From CAVVEC01 sp963770485 (GTDB lineage Bacteria; Acidobacteriota; Terriglobia; Terriglobales; Acidobacteriaceae): a stretch of DNA of 64,000 nucleotides. Under the pieces are notes generated by a model, which saw only the letters and a program-made list of their open reading frames with translations, did not search any database and had not been told where the DNA came from. Positions 9,810 to 18,668 of the stretch are shown here, one piece after another; position 1 is the stretch's first letter, and every line of letters begins with the position of its first letter. The translations under genes and the position numbers were made by a program. The DNA lies in assembly GCA_963770485.1 (NCBI GenBank), contig CAVYPX010000005.1, positions 124,001 to 188,000 on the forward strand. Direction: 5' to 3'.

Positions 9810-10637
9810 CTACTGGCTTGCCGTTTCCACCAGTTCGGCAGCGGCAATTTCCGTATTTCCCTCCCTGCCCACTCGCAGTCGATACCATGCCACAATCGCG
9901 AGCAGCGAAAAAACAAAGATGATGCTGGAAATAGCGTTGATTTCTGGCGTGATGCCACGCCGCAGCCTCCCCCAGATTTCCAGCGGCAGCGTGTTGTCGC
10001 GCCCGATTAGAAAGAAGCTGACCGCGATTTCGTCCATGGAAAGCGTGAAAATCAGTAGCGCTGCGCCGATGATCGACAGACGCAGGTTGGGAATCGTTAC
10101 TCGCCAGAACGTCTGCCAGTAGTTTGCACCCAGATCGAGTGAGGCTTCCTCCTGGGCGCGGTCCAGTTTCTGCAGGCCCGCAAACACCTCAGTGGTCGCT
10201 ACGGAAATCAGGGCCGTGCCATGGCCCAGGACGATGGTCACCAGGCTGAGTTTGACGTCCGCTTCACGGAACAGCATCAAGAGCGAGAGTCCGGTAATGA
10301 TTCCAGGCAGAATCAGGGACAGCAGCACAAGCCGCCGGAAAAGAACTTTGCCCGGAAAGTTGGCGCGATCCAGAGCCAGCGCGGCGGGAATTCCGAACGC
10401 CAGTGAAATCGCCATCGCGGCCAGCGCGACCAGCACGCTGTTCAGAACCGATTCCCAGATGGCGTCATCGGCGAACAACATGCGATACCAATCCAACGTG
10501 AGGTTGTGCGGCGGAAACCCGCCAACGCCGGATCCGTTGAACGAATAGACAATCAGCGTCACGATGGGCAGATAGAGAAAACCGAATACAGCGATGGCAT
10601 GCCACGGCAGCCAGCGGGGGGTCACGCGGCGCTTCAT
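9810..10637 (-). CDS. potC: Spermidine/putrescine ABC transporter permease PotC
   Basis: 275 aa with about six transmembrane segments. The binding-protein-dependent permease EAA loop is visible as EEASLDLGANYWQTFWRVTIPNL (the conserved EAA-G motif), which docks on PotA. It is homologous to PotC/PotI inner-membrane subunits. The start ATG at 10637 overlaps the potB stop by 4 bp (ATGA), and GGAG lies 6 nt upstream, so translational coupling is likely. It forms the transmembrane channel together with PotB. Confidence 0.93.
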   Translation of the reverse strand: MKRRVTPRWLPWHAIAVFGFLYLPIVTLIVYSFNGSGVGGFPPHNLTLDWYRMLFADDAIWESVLNSVLVALAAMAISLAFGIPAALALDRANFPGKVLFRRLVLLSLILPGIITGLSLLMLFREADVKLSLVTIVLGHGTALISVATTEVFAGLQKLDRAQEEASLDLGANYWQTFWRVTIPNLRLSIIGAALLIFTLSMDEIAVSFFLIGRDNTLPLEIWGRLRRGITPEINAISSIIFVFSLLAIVAWYRLRVGREGNTEIAAAELVETASQ

Positions 10638-11482
10638 CGGAAGCTCCATTTCTTTTCCAGGTTCTCTGAAAGGAAGAGCAGTGCAAGCACCAGCAGCAGC
10701 ATGCACAGCGAAATGGCCGCTCCCAGCGGCCAGTTGTAGGCCGCGCCAAACAGGCTGACCACGATGTTCGAAATCATGATTCCGCTGGGACCGCCGAGCA
10801 GCAGCGGCGCCAGAAAATCGCCGAGGCTGAGCACGAACGCGAAAGTCGCTCCGGCCAGCACGCCGGGAATGGAGAGCGGAAAAATCACCCGCCAAAAGGT
10901 TTGAAACGGGGATGCACCCAGATCGTGCGATGCCTCGACCAGGTTGCGCGGAATGTGCTCGAGCGACGCGTAGATCGGCAGAAACGCAAACGGAGTATAG
11001 ATGTGGGTAAGGGTGAGCACCACCGCGAATGGGCTGTAGAGCAGAAACTCCAGCGGATGCTTGGTCAGGTGAACATATTGCAAGAGAGTGTTGAGCACAC
11101 CGTCGCTGCCCAGGATTGTCTTCCAGGCGTAGGCGCGAACCAGATAGCTGACCCACAAAGGAATAATGACCAATTGATAAAAAAGATTCTTCCTCGTTCC
11201 CGCGTGAAATGAAAGGTAATAAGCAAGCGGATAGCCCAGCAGCAGGGAAAAGATCATGACCCGCGCGGCAATCCACATGGAGCGAAACAGCGTCTGCAGA
11301 TAAACATTCACGCGAAACAGTTCGCGGTAGTTGTCGAGAGTCCAGGAATGCACGATCGTCTGCGAGGATGAAACCGACCAGAAGCTGTAGCAGAAGAGCA
11401 GAGCGTAGGGTACGAGCAGAAACACCGCGACCCATAGCAAAGCAGGCAACGTGATCGCCACTCGGTAGGCGCGGGAAAACAT
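10634..11482 (-). CDS. potB: Spermidine/putrescine ABC transporter permease PotB
   Basis: 282 aa with six predicted membrane helices starting at LPALLWVAVFLLVPYALLF. The EAA loop reads EASHDLGASPFQTFWRVIFPL. It is the PotB/PotH-type partner of PotC. ATG 11482 directly abuts the potA stop (TGATG), indicating a tightly coupled operon. Longer N-terminal extensions overlap potA heavily and are unlikely. Confidence 0.93.
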   Translation of the reverse strand: MFSRAYRVAITLPALLWVAVFLLVPYALLFCYSFWSVSSSQTIVHSWTLDNYRELFRVNVYLQTLFRSMWIAARVMIFSLLLGYPLAYYLSFHAGTRKNLFYQLVIIPLWVSYLVRAYAWKTILGSDGVLNTLLQYVHLTKHPLEFLLYSPFAVVLTLTHIYTPFAFLPIYASLEHIPRNLVEASHDLGASPFQTFWRVIFPLSIPGVLAGATFAFVLSLGDFLAPLLLGGPSGIMISNIVVSLFGAAYNWPLGAAISLCMLLLVLALLFLSENLEKKWSFR

Positions 11483-12600
11483 CAGCTTGGGCCCTCTTCT
11501 GTTTCCCGGGACTCTCGGATCGGCACGGCATCCTCCGCAAAGAATTCCAACTCCAGATCGTCTTGCCATCGCTCCTGAGTGGCCGTTCGCACGGAAAGCT
11601 TCATGCCATCCGCACATTCAACTTGCAGTAGCTCGGTCGATCCATGGAAGGCCCGGTGACGGATCTGGCCGCGGAAACGGACGCCGCTCACACCGGCACT
11701 TCCAGCGCCAGACTGCACCACCCGGACATTCTCTGGTCGTAGCGAGAAGAGGACCGCGCCATCGGGCAACCCGACCGGCCAGCCCAGAGAACGACACCGC
11801 GCGACACCAGCTTTTACCTCGCCGCGCAGCAGGTTGGTGTGGCCGATGAACTGCGCGGTATACGCCGTTGCCGGACGGCTGTAGATCTCCCGCGGTGAAG
11901 CCACCTGTTCCAGTTCGCCCATACGCAGCAGAGCAATGCGGTCGGACATGACCATAGCTTCTTCCTGGTCGTGGGTGACGAATACGAATGAGATGCCGAC
12001 TTCTCGCTGCAGCGATTTCAGCTCGACCTGCATCTGGCGGCGAAGGTTCGCATCCAGCGCGGAGAGTGGCTCATCAAGCAGCAATAGTCGTGGCCGGTTG
12101 ACGAGGGCGCGGGCCAGCGCAACGCGTTGCTGCTGTCCGCCGCTGATTTTTGCCGGCTTGGAATTGGCAAAGGCAGTCATCTTGACCATGTTCAGCGCCT
12201 GTTCGACTCGGGTCGCGATCTCTTCCTTCGGCAGCTTCGCGACCCGCAACCCATAGCCTACGTTTTCGCCGACGGTCAAATGCGGGAAGAGCGCGTAATG
12301 CTGAAAGACGGTATTGACACGTCGACGGTATGGAGGCAGGAGGTCGAGCCGTTCGCCTTCCATCAGGATCTCGCCCGAGTCCGCGCTCTCGAAGCCTGCG
12401 ATGATGCGCAGCAGAGTTGTTTTGCCGGAGCCGCTTTCCCCGAGAATCGTGAGGAATTCGCCTTCCGCAATCTGCAGCGAGATATCGCGCAGCACCGGAT
12501 TCTTGCCAAAAGACTTGGCGATCTTGCGGATGGAAAGCAGGTCCCGCCCTGTTCCCTGACTCTGCTTGCCGATCTCGGGTTGACTTGTCGTGGTAGCCAT
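11482..12600 (-). CDS. potA: Spermidine/putrescine ABC transporter ATPase PotA
   Basis: 372 aa. The nucleotide-binding domain shows Walker A GESGSGKTT, Q-loop VFQHYALFPH, signature SGGQQQRVALARAL, Walker B LLLLDEPLSALD and switch His VTHDQEEAM. A C-terminal TOBE-like domain (about residue 270 onward) follows, typical of PotA/FbpC-class ATPases. It energises polyamine uptake through PotB/PotC. ATG 12600 is used; upstream in-frame sequence lies within an intergenic hairpin repeat. The gap to potD is filled by that repeat. Confidence 0.95.
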   Translation of the reverse strand: MATTTSQPEIGKQSQGTGRDLLSIRKIAKSFGKNPVLRDISLQIAEGEFLTILGESGSGKTTLLRIIAGFESADSGEILMEGERLDLLPPYRRRVNTVFQHYALFPHLTVGENVGYGLRVAKLPKEEIATRVEQALNMVKMTAFANSKPAKISGGQQQRVALARALVNRPRLLLLDEPLSALDANLRRQMQVELKSLQREVGISFVFVTHDQEEAMVMSDRIALLRMGELEQVASPREIYSRPATAYTAQFIGHTNLLRGEVKAGVARCRSLGWPVGLPDGAVLFSLRPENVRVVQSGAGSAGVSGVRFRGQIRHRAFHGSTELLQVECADGMKLSVRTATQERWQDDLELEFFAEDAVPIRESRETEEGPS

Positions 12601-12623
12601 TGGATCGTGTCGCCCGGCACAAA

Positions 12624-12723
12624 CTACGTAGGCCCAGACGCCCCCGTCTAGGTAGGCGAGCAAAGCTCGCCGGTTCTGCCGAGCGTTGCTCGGCTGGGCG
12701 GACGAGGGCGTCCGCCCCTACGC
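12624..12723. repeat. GC-rich multi-hairpin intergenic repeat
   Basis: About 100 bp between potD and potA made of three perfect hairpins: 12655-12671 (arms GGCGAGC/GCTCGCC), 12678-12694 (arms GCCGAGC/GCTCGGC) and 12696-12717 (arms GGGCGGACG/CGTCCGCCC). TACG motifs lie near both ends. Similar elements occur at about 20078, 21555, 34838 and 40507. In a transcript it could act as an mRNA-stabilising or processing element that sets the ratio of PotD to PotABC. Confidence 0.75.
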
Positions 12724-12731
12724 GAACATTG

Positions 12732-13793
12732 CTACTGCGCTGCCTTTACCTCATTCCAGATCTCGTTATACTTTGCACGGCGCGGCACGTTCTGCCAGAA
12801 GTAGATGCGCCTCTGATAATTGTCCACGTCGTCCAGGTGCAGGCTCTTCACCTGCTCCGGCGTCATGTACTGCGCCGCCTGCGGATTCGCCGGCGTGTAG
12901 CCGGTTACGTCCGTGACTTTCTTCTGTGTTTGTGCTTCGATCATGTACTCGAGAAACTCGTACGCCAGATCCTTGTTCTCGCTGCCGGCGGTAATCATCA
13001 GGTGATCAATCCAGCCCGTGGTGTTTTCTTTGGGAATCGTCTCGCCGACGGGAAAGTTGATCTTGCGAAGCTGGTTGGTCATGAGAGGCCAGCCCATAGC
13101 CGCAATCACTTCGTGGTTTTGGAACAGGTTCGTCAATTCGCCGCCCGTCGACCACATTTTCCGGATGTTCGGTTTCAGTTCGAGCAGCTTTTTCTTGACC
13201 GCCTCCAGTTGCTCATCGCTGAGGTCGTAGAGCTGGCTGGGGTCGGGCTTGTCGTAGCCGAGCACCTGCGCCGCCATGTACACCGTGGAGAGATCGTCCC
13301 AGACCGAAATCTTGCCGCGATACTTCGGATCCCAGAACACGTTCCAACTCTCCGGCGGTTGCGGAAACGCCGAGGTGTCGTAAATCATCGGGTTCGGCCC
13401 CCACACGAAGGGCACGCCAAAAACTTGTCCCTGGACGCGCACCAGGGGCAGGGAAGTGAGCTGCGGTGAAAGCTGGCTGTAGGCGGGAAGCTTGGAAAGG
13501 TCGAGCGGCGCAGTCAGTCCGGCCGACGCAATGGAAGTGGCGACGTCGCTCGACGGCGAAATCACATCGTAATTGCCGGCGCTTCCGCCGCGTAACTTGG
13601 CCACCAGTTCGTCGCTCGATCCCATGTACGAGGCTGTGATTTTGCAGTGGAATTGCTCCTCGAAGCCATGCACGAAGGATGGATCGGCATAGCCCTCCCA
13701 GACCAGCAGGTTGAGCGTGGGACTCTTTTTCACGCAAGAACCGAGCAGGAGCAGGCTGGTCACGAGCAGCGTGATGAGACAGCGTCGGGTCAT
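12732..13793 (-). CDS. potD: Periplasmic polyamine-binding lipoprotein PotD
   Basis: 353 aa. The lipoprotein signal ITLLVTSLLLLGSC has lipobox LGSC, so the protein is membrane-tethered. The mature part starts LNLLVWEGYADPSFVHGFE and continues with YDVISPSSDVATSI and WNVFWDPKYRGKISVWDD, the PotD/PotF substrate-binding fold (SBP family 1-like). It captures spermidine or putrescine for PotBC. The start ATG 13793 has a GGAGA site. It lies 25 bp after the stop of the MerR-XRE-cupin regulator and is probably co-transcribed with it. Confidence 0.93.
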   Translation of the reverse strand: MTRRCLITLLVTSLLLLGSCVKKSPTLNLLVWEGYADPSFVHGFEEQFHCKITASYMGSSDELVAKLRGGSAGNYDVISPSSDVATSIASAGLTAPLDLSKLPAYSQLSPQLTSLPLVRVQGQVFGVPFVWGPNPMIYDTSAFPQPPESWNVFWDPKYRGKISVWDDLSTVYMAAQVLGYDKPDPSQLYDLSDEQLEAVKKKLLELKPNIRKMWSTGGELTNLFQNHEVIAAMGWPLMTNQLRKINFPVGETIPKENTTGWIDHLMITAGSENKDLAYEFLEYMIEAQTQKKVTDVTGYTPANPQAAQYMTPEQVKSLHLDDVDNYQRRIYFWQNVPRRAKYNEIWNEVKAAQ

Positions 13794-13818
13794 GTCTCGG
13801 GTCTCCGTTTTCCGCCCT

Positions 13819-14619
13819 CTAAAATGTCGGCGGGGTGTTTACCCACAGCACCCAGGTTTCGGTACGGCCTGGGTTGCACCAGCGGTGCGGCGTAGCGCTC
13901 TCGAAATAGAAGCTGTCGCCGCGCTTGAGCCGGTATTCAGCGTCTTGCACCGAAATTCTCAACTCTCCACGCAAAATGTAAAGGAATTCCTCGCCCGCGT
14001 GGGTATAGGATTCGCCGCTGCCGGCGTGAGGAGCAATGCGAAACAGGTGCGGCTCCATGACCGTGTTGCCCCAAGCCAACAATTCCATGCGCACTCCCGG
14101 GCCGGCCTCCAGAACCTTGCGTTTTTCCGGCGACACCACGCGGCTATCGGACTCGGCTGGATCGAAGAAGCCGAGAATGTTGGTTTTGTAGAAACGAGCC
14201 AGCCTGCCTAGCGTGCTCACCGACGCGCTCATATGCGAACGTTCGAGAGCGCTGAGGAATCCCACCGAAATGCCTGCCGCTTTTGCGACTTGAGCCAGGG
14301 AGAAACCGCGCCGGACGCGCAACTGGCGAAGGTGGATCCCGATCGCCCTGCTGGTGCTGTCCGGGGTTGGTTGCCCCCGACCCTCGCGCTTGAGGAGTTG
14401 CACAATCGCGGGCGCATTCAGTCCGCGCACTTTGCGCAAAAAGCGGGCGCGCTTGAGCAACTTCACATCCTCGGCCGTGTAAAGACGATACTTGCTGGCG
14501 GTTCGGCGCGGCCGGGTCAGTCCCAGGCTCTCCCAGGAGCGGATCACGGAGGGAGAGACGCCCACCCGGCGAGCCACATCGCCGATTTTCAAGTAAGGTT
14601 TAGGCGCGCCTGGCTTCAT
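13819..14619 (-). CDS. Three-domain regulator: MerR HTH, XRE HTH and cupin
   Basis: About 266 aa (279 aa if TTG 14658 is used; that start has no ribosome-binding site). The order is a MerR-type winged helix (YLKIGDVARRVGVSPSVIRSWE ... LYTAEDVKLLKRARFL), a Cro/XRE helix-turn-helix (LRQLRVRRGFSLAQVAKAAGISVGFLSALE), and a cupin_2 sensor (HAGEEFLYILRGELRI ... GDSFYFESATPHRW). XRE-cupin regulators such as PuuR control putrescine degradation. Here a second DNA-binding domain precedes that architecture. It is the first gene of the pot operon and sits divergent from the receptor operon, next to a strong dyad, so it likely senses a polyamine-derived ligand and controls both arms. Confidence 0.88.
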   Translation of the reverse strand: MKPGAPKPYLKIGDVARRVGVSPSVIRSWESLGLTRPRRTASKYRLYTAEDVKLLKRARFLRKVRGLNAPAIVQLLKREGRGQPTPDSTSRAIGIHLRQLRVRRGFSLAQVAKAAGISVGFLSALERSHMSASVSTLGRLARFYKTNILGFFDPAESDSRVVSPEKRKVLEAGPGVRMELLAWGNTVMEPHLFRIAPHAGSGESYTHAGEEFLYILRGELRISVQDAEYRLKRGDSFYFESATPHRWCNPGRTETWVLWVNTPPTF

Positions 14620-14701
14620 TTCGGAAACGATGCTCTCCGCCTGTCGATCTGGGTTCAATCGCGACGCTATTTTTTGCTTGACAGCCTGCGGCGGGTTCTC
14701 T

Positions 14702-14726
14702 AACCTTGCGCGATTATAGCAAGGTT
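14702..14726. promoter_or_regulatory. Dyad operator overlapping the regulator promoter
   Basis: Perfect 8-bp arms AACCTTGC (14702-14709) and GCAAGGTT (14719-14726) are separated by 9 bp. Inside the dyad, the minus strand reads TATAAT (14718-14713), a perfect -10 box for the regulator-pot operon, with a TTGCGC -35-like hexamer 16 bp upstream. A TTGACA occurs on the plus strand at 14678-14683. The layout fits autoregulation by the MerR-XRE-cupin protein and control of the divergent receptor operon. The binding protein is inferred. Confidence 0.65.
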
Positions 14727-14791
14727 TGCTTCGAGCGCAAGCCGCTCGTTTTTATATTCAAGAGGCTTCCAACCGATCTCTGGAGGTTTCC

Positions 14792-17700
14792 ATGCCGTCG
14801 TCGACTGCACGCTGGGCGACCCGCTGGCTGGTTGCCGTGTTTTGTCTTACGAGTTCCACCTTCGTCCTTGCTCAAGGCACCGGCGGCAGAATTCTCGGGC
14901 GGGTCGCCGATCCCACCGGCGCACTCGTGGCCGGTGTGAAGGTAACTCTGACCGATCAAGCGACAGGGGCTGAACGGCAAACGCAGACTAACTCCGGCGG
15001 CGATTATACGTTCGTGGAAGTGAAGCCGGGCACCTACACCGTGACCTTCGAGCAGGCCGGTTTTAAGAAGAATGTGCAGAAGGACATTATTGTCGAGGTG
15101 AATCAAGTGGTTACTCTGAACTCCACTCTGCAGATCGGCCAAACCCAGGAGACGGTGGAGGTTACCTCAGAAGCGCCGCAGGTGGATACAACCAGCACCC
15201 AGTTGGGGGCGGTCATCAACGATCGATCGGTGAACGAACTACCTTTGAACGCGCGCGATACCTACCAGTTTCTGCAACTCCAGCCCGGCGTCCAGGCGCA
15301 ACTGGGCAGTAGCGGCAGTCTGTTTTTCGGGTCTGATCAGTCGGGTTCGGTCTCAGTCAATGGTGGGCGCGCCCGCGCCAACAATTTCAGCGTCAACGGG
15401 GGCGATGCCAACGACCAGTTGGTGAACCTGCCGACAGTGCAACCGACGCCGGACAGTGTGGAAGAGTTCCGCGTGATCAGCAATACGTTCGACGCCGAAT
15501 ATGGCCGCAATTCAGGCTCCGTCGTCAACGTAATTACCAAGTCGGGGACGAATGACTTTCACGGCGATGTGTACGAATACTTCCGCAATACGGTGTTGAA
15601 CGCGCAAGGCTATTTCAATACCATCAAGCCGCAGTTTAATCAGAACCAGTTTGGGGGCACTTTCGGCGGCCCGGTTAAGAAGGACCGCACCTTCTTCTTT
15701 CTTTCATACGAGGGCCGACGAATCCGGCAAGGCGATCCGGGCGATCTGCTGAACGTCCCCAGCACAGCGGAGCGCGGCGGAGATTTCTCCGGCGCCGGCG
15801 GATTTAAAGGCGGTATCAGTAATCAGTTTGTGGCCGACGTATTGAATGGCCGCACAAACTGCACCAGCGACATTCTTAAGGTTGCGGGAGCGAAAATGCC
15901 GGTGGCAGGCGAGTCCTGGGCGAGCATTTTTCCCACGAATGCGATCCCGACTTCCTGCATGGATCCGGTCGCTTCCGACCTCTTGCGTTTCATTCCGCAG
16001 GCGAACGTCGGCCCCTACCAGAATCAATCCGTGCCGGTGGGAAGCGATTTCGAGAATCAGTTTACCGTCCGCTTCGACCACAAAATCACCGATCGCCAGG
16101 ATTTTACCGCTTACTATTACTTCACCGATATTTCCCAATTGCAGCCCTATGACACCTTCGAGCAAGCCGGAGCCAACGTGCCCGGCTTCGGCAACACCAA
16201 TGATTTTCGCTACCAACAGTGGAACTTGAGCCACACCTGGACGATCAGCAATGCCGTGGTCAACGAGGCGCGCTTCACCTATATGCGGGAAGGACAACTC
16301 CACTTCCTTGCCCCGCAGAGCACAGGCGCGGTGACCTCTTCCTGCGCCACCGCGGCGGCTCAGCCGTTTTGTTTCACCGGCACGTCGGATTCGGCCGCCA
16401 TTACCAGTGTGTACGGCACGAATGCCAAGCTGGGGATCACGCCTGGCTTGCCCGCCGATCAAACCGGCGTTCCTTTCATCGGCATCGGCGGCGGCGCGAA
16501 CATCGGCAACAACTGGGAAGGAACCCTGCCCCAAGTGGGAAACAGCTTTCAGTGGTCGGATGATCTGACCTGGGTCAAGGGCAACCATACATTCAAGTTC
16601 GGACTCGACATTCGCCGCGCCCGTTTCGACCAGACCTACTATTTCGACGTAAACGGCGAGTACACATTCAACAACACCGGACCCAATGCCATTGTGCCGG
16701 GCGACGGCGATAATTATGCCGAATACCTGCTGGGTCTGAACGACATCTATTTGCAAGGCTCAGCTCAGCGAGAGGATGTGCGCAGCCTCTCCCTCTATCC
16801 TTTTGCCCAGGATAGTTGGAAGATCAAACCGAACCTGACCCTGAACTACGGGTTGCGCTGGGAATTTGATCCGCCGATGACGGACATCAGCGGACACGTC
16901 GAGACATTCCGGCCGGGACAAAATTCCACGGTCTTTCCGTGTCAGCTCACATCACAGAGCATTACGTATTTTCGCCAGTTAGGAATCACGAATCCGGATT
17001 GCTCCAATACCGGCGTTACGCCCACGGGTTTGGTTGTTCCGGGCGACAGCGGTGTTCCCGCCGGCCTGACCACGACCTATTACAAGGCGTTTGCGCCACG
17101 TATTGGTTTGGCCTACAGTCCCAATTTCAAAGCTGGATTTTTGGGGAAGGTCTTTGGCGACAACGGCAAGACCAGCATCCGAACCGGTTGGGGCCTTTTC
17201 TACAACCCGATTGAGCAGCTGGTGCTGGCGCAGTTCGGCGCTGAACCTCCTTTTGGCGGCAGTTCCTCGCTTTCCAATGTTTTTTTCAATACGCCGTTTG
17301 TTTATCAGGCTGGAGGGGCCGGAGTTCCTTCCGCTCCGAACCCGTTCAACGGCTTTATCACGCCAACCTCCGGTCAGCCAGTCGATCTGACCTTCTTCCG
17401 CCCCATCCTCCTTTACGGTGAGTTTCAGCCGCACCTGCGAACGCAATACACAACGCAATACAATCTCACGATTCAGCGGCAGCTGGCCAACGATCTCATG
17501 CTGCAGCTTGGCTACGTAGGCTCGCAAGGGCATCGCTTGCTGGCTGCGCACGACATCAATCCGTCGAATCCGCAGACCTGCCTGGACATCATCAGCGTGG
17601 CGAACATTAACCCGGCAAATGTAACCTCGTACGGAAGCCCAGCCACCTGCGGCCCAACCGTGGAAGACTCGCAGTGGAGCGTGCTGGTGCCTCAGGGCTT

Positions 17701-18592
17701 TCTATTCCATTTGCCGAATGGAAACACGGTTACCGGCGCCGCGGGCGGAACGCCAGTGACCATGGTGGGTTTAAGGCCCTACTCTTCTCCGAATTGCGTG
17801 ATGACAGGTCCGAACATGGGCAGGGGTTGTCCGGCGGACGGCATTCCCGTCTTCACCGACGTATTTGCGGAAGACACCATCGCCAACTCCAACTACAATG
17901 CGCTGGAAGCCATGCTGGAAAAGCGCTTTGCCAAAGGCCTGCAGTTTCAGGCGGCGTATACGTTCAGCAAGTCGATCGATGACGGCTCAACCTTCGAAGA
18001 GACGCTCAATCCGTTCAACTTCCGGGCCAGCCGCGCGCCTTCGCTGTTCAATTCGGCACAGCGCTTCGTGATCAGCTATTACTGGCAACTGCCAATTCCA
18101 AAGCACGAAGGATGGAAAGGAAAGCTCATCGACGATTGGGCGGTCTCCGGCATTACTCAATTTCAGAGCGGGTTTCCAATCCGGCTGGATACCGCTAACG
18201 ACAACGAACTCATCAACAGTTTCTTCTTCCTGGGCACGGAGGCCCCCAGTCTGGTTGCTCCCTTTCAGAAGTTGGATCCCAAGAAGAACGGTAACTTCTG
18301 GTTCAACCCCAACGACTTTCAAGATCCGCAACTCGGCCAGTTCAACAATGGCACACAGCGCACGATCTGCTGCGGTCCAGGGCTCAACGACTGGGATTTC
18401 GGAGTTCACAAGCAAATTCCTTTGACCGAGAGCAAGTACCTGCAGTTCCGGGGAGAGATTTTCAACATCTTCAATCATACGAATTTTTACAACCCGGACG
18501 GTCATTTTTCCGATGGTCCGACGCAGTTTGGCAAGATCACGCAGGCGCAAAATCCACGTCTGGTGCAGTTTGCACTAAAATTGTTCTTCTGA
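14792..18592 (+). CDS. Oar-type TonB-dependent receptor with carboxypeptidase-regulatory N-terminus
   Basis: 1266 aa. A signal peptide (LVAVFCLTSSTFVLA) is followed by a CarboxypepD_reg-like domain (GRILGRVADPTGALVAGVKVTLTD), then a plug-like region (RVISNTFDAEYGRNSGSVVN, VITKSGTNDFHGDVYEYFRN), and a long beta-barrel ending in an aromatic residue (LVQFALKLFF), as outer-membrane barrels do. This OmpA-related/Oar-like class is expanded in Acidobacteriota and is thought to import large or complex substrates. GGAGG lies 6 nt before ATG 14792. It is the first gene of a co-directional amine-catabolism series, so it may import the operon's substrate across the outer membrane; that is inference. Confidence 0.93.
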   Translation: MPSSTARWATRWLVAVFCLTSSTFVLAQGTGGRILGRVADPTGALVAGVKVTLTDQATGAERQTQTNSGGDYTFVEVKPGTYTVTFEQAGFKKNVQKDIIVEVNQVVTLNSTLQIGQTQETVEVTSEAPQVDTTSTQLGAVINDRSVNELPLNARDTYQFLQLQPGVQAQLGSSGSLFFGSDQSGSVSVNGGRARANNFSVNGGDANDQLVNLPTVQPTPDSVEEFRVISNTFDAEYGRNSGSVVNVITKSGTNDFHGDVYEYFRNTVLNAQGYFNTIKPQFNQNQFGGTFGGPVKKDRTFFFLSYEGRRIRQGDPGDLLNVPSTAERGGDFSGAGGFKGGISNQFVADVLNGRTNCTSDILKVAGAKMPVAGESWASIFPTNAIPTSCMDPVASDLLRFIPQANVGPYQNQSVPVGSDFENQFTVRFDHKITDRQDFTAYYYFTDISQLQPYDTFEQAGANVPGFGNTNDFRYQQWNLSHTWTISNAVVNEARFTYMREGQLHFLAPQSTGAVTSSCATAAAQPFCFTGTSDSAAITSVYGTNAKLGITPGLPADQTGVPFIGIGGGANIGNNWEGTLPQVGNSFQWSDDLTWVKGNHTFKFGLDIRRARFDQTYYFDVNGEYTFNNTGPNAIVPGDGDNYAEYLLGLNDIYLQGSAQREDVRSLSLYPFAQDSWKIKPNLTLNYGLRWEFDPPMTDISGHVETFRPGQNSTVFPCQLTSQSITYFRQLGITNPDCSNTGVTPTGLVVPGDSGVPAGLTTTYYKAFAPRIGLAYSPNFKAGFLGKVFGDNGKTSIRTGWGLFYNPIEQLVLAQFGAEPPFGGSSSLSNVFFNTPFVYQAGGAGVPSAPNPFNGFITPTSGQPVDLTFFRPILLYGEFQPHLRTQYTTQYNLTIQRQLANDLMLQLGYVGSQGHRLLAAHDINPSNPQTCLDIISVANINPANVTSYGSPATCGPTVEDSQWSVLVPQGFLFHLPNGNTVTGAAGGTPVTMVGLRPYSSPNCVMTGPNMGRGCPADGIPVFTDVFAEDTIANSNYNALEAMLEKRFAKGLQFQAAYTFSKSIDDGSTFEETLNPFNFRASRAPSLFNSAQRFVISYYWQLPIPKHEGWKGKLIDDWAVSGITQFQSGFPIRLDTANDNELINSFFFLGTEAPSLVAPFQKLDPKKNGNFWFNPNDFQDPQLGQFNNGTQRTICCGPGLNDWDFGVHKQIPLTESKYLQFRGEIFNIFNHTNFYNPDGHFSDGPTQFGKITQAQNPRLVQFALKLFF

Positions 18593-18668
18593 CGCGAAAC
18601 CCGGGCGGCTCTGTCTGCCCGGGCACTCTAATGGCTGCGACGCGGCCTGAGATTTCTTGGAGACCTTG

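Noticed and set aside
12600..13469. 289-codon plus-strand frame opposite potD
   Set aside because: Antisense of potD with no recognisable family.
15704..16756. 350-codon minus-strand frame inside the receptor gene
   Set aside because: Antisense shadow; the plus-strand receptor is continuous with clear domains.
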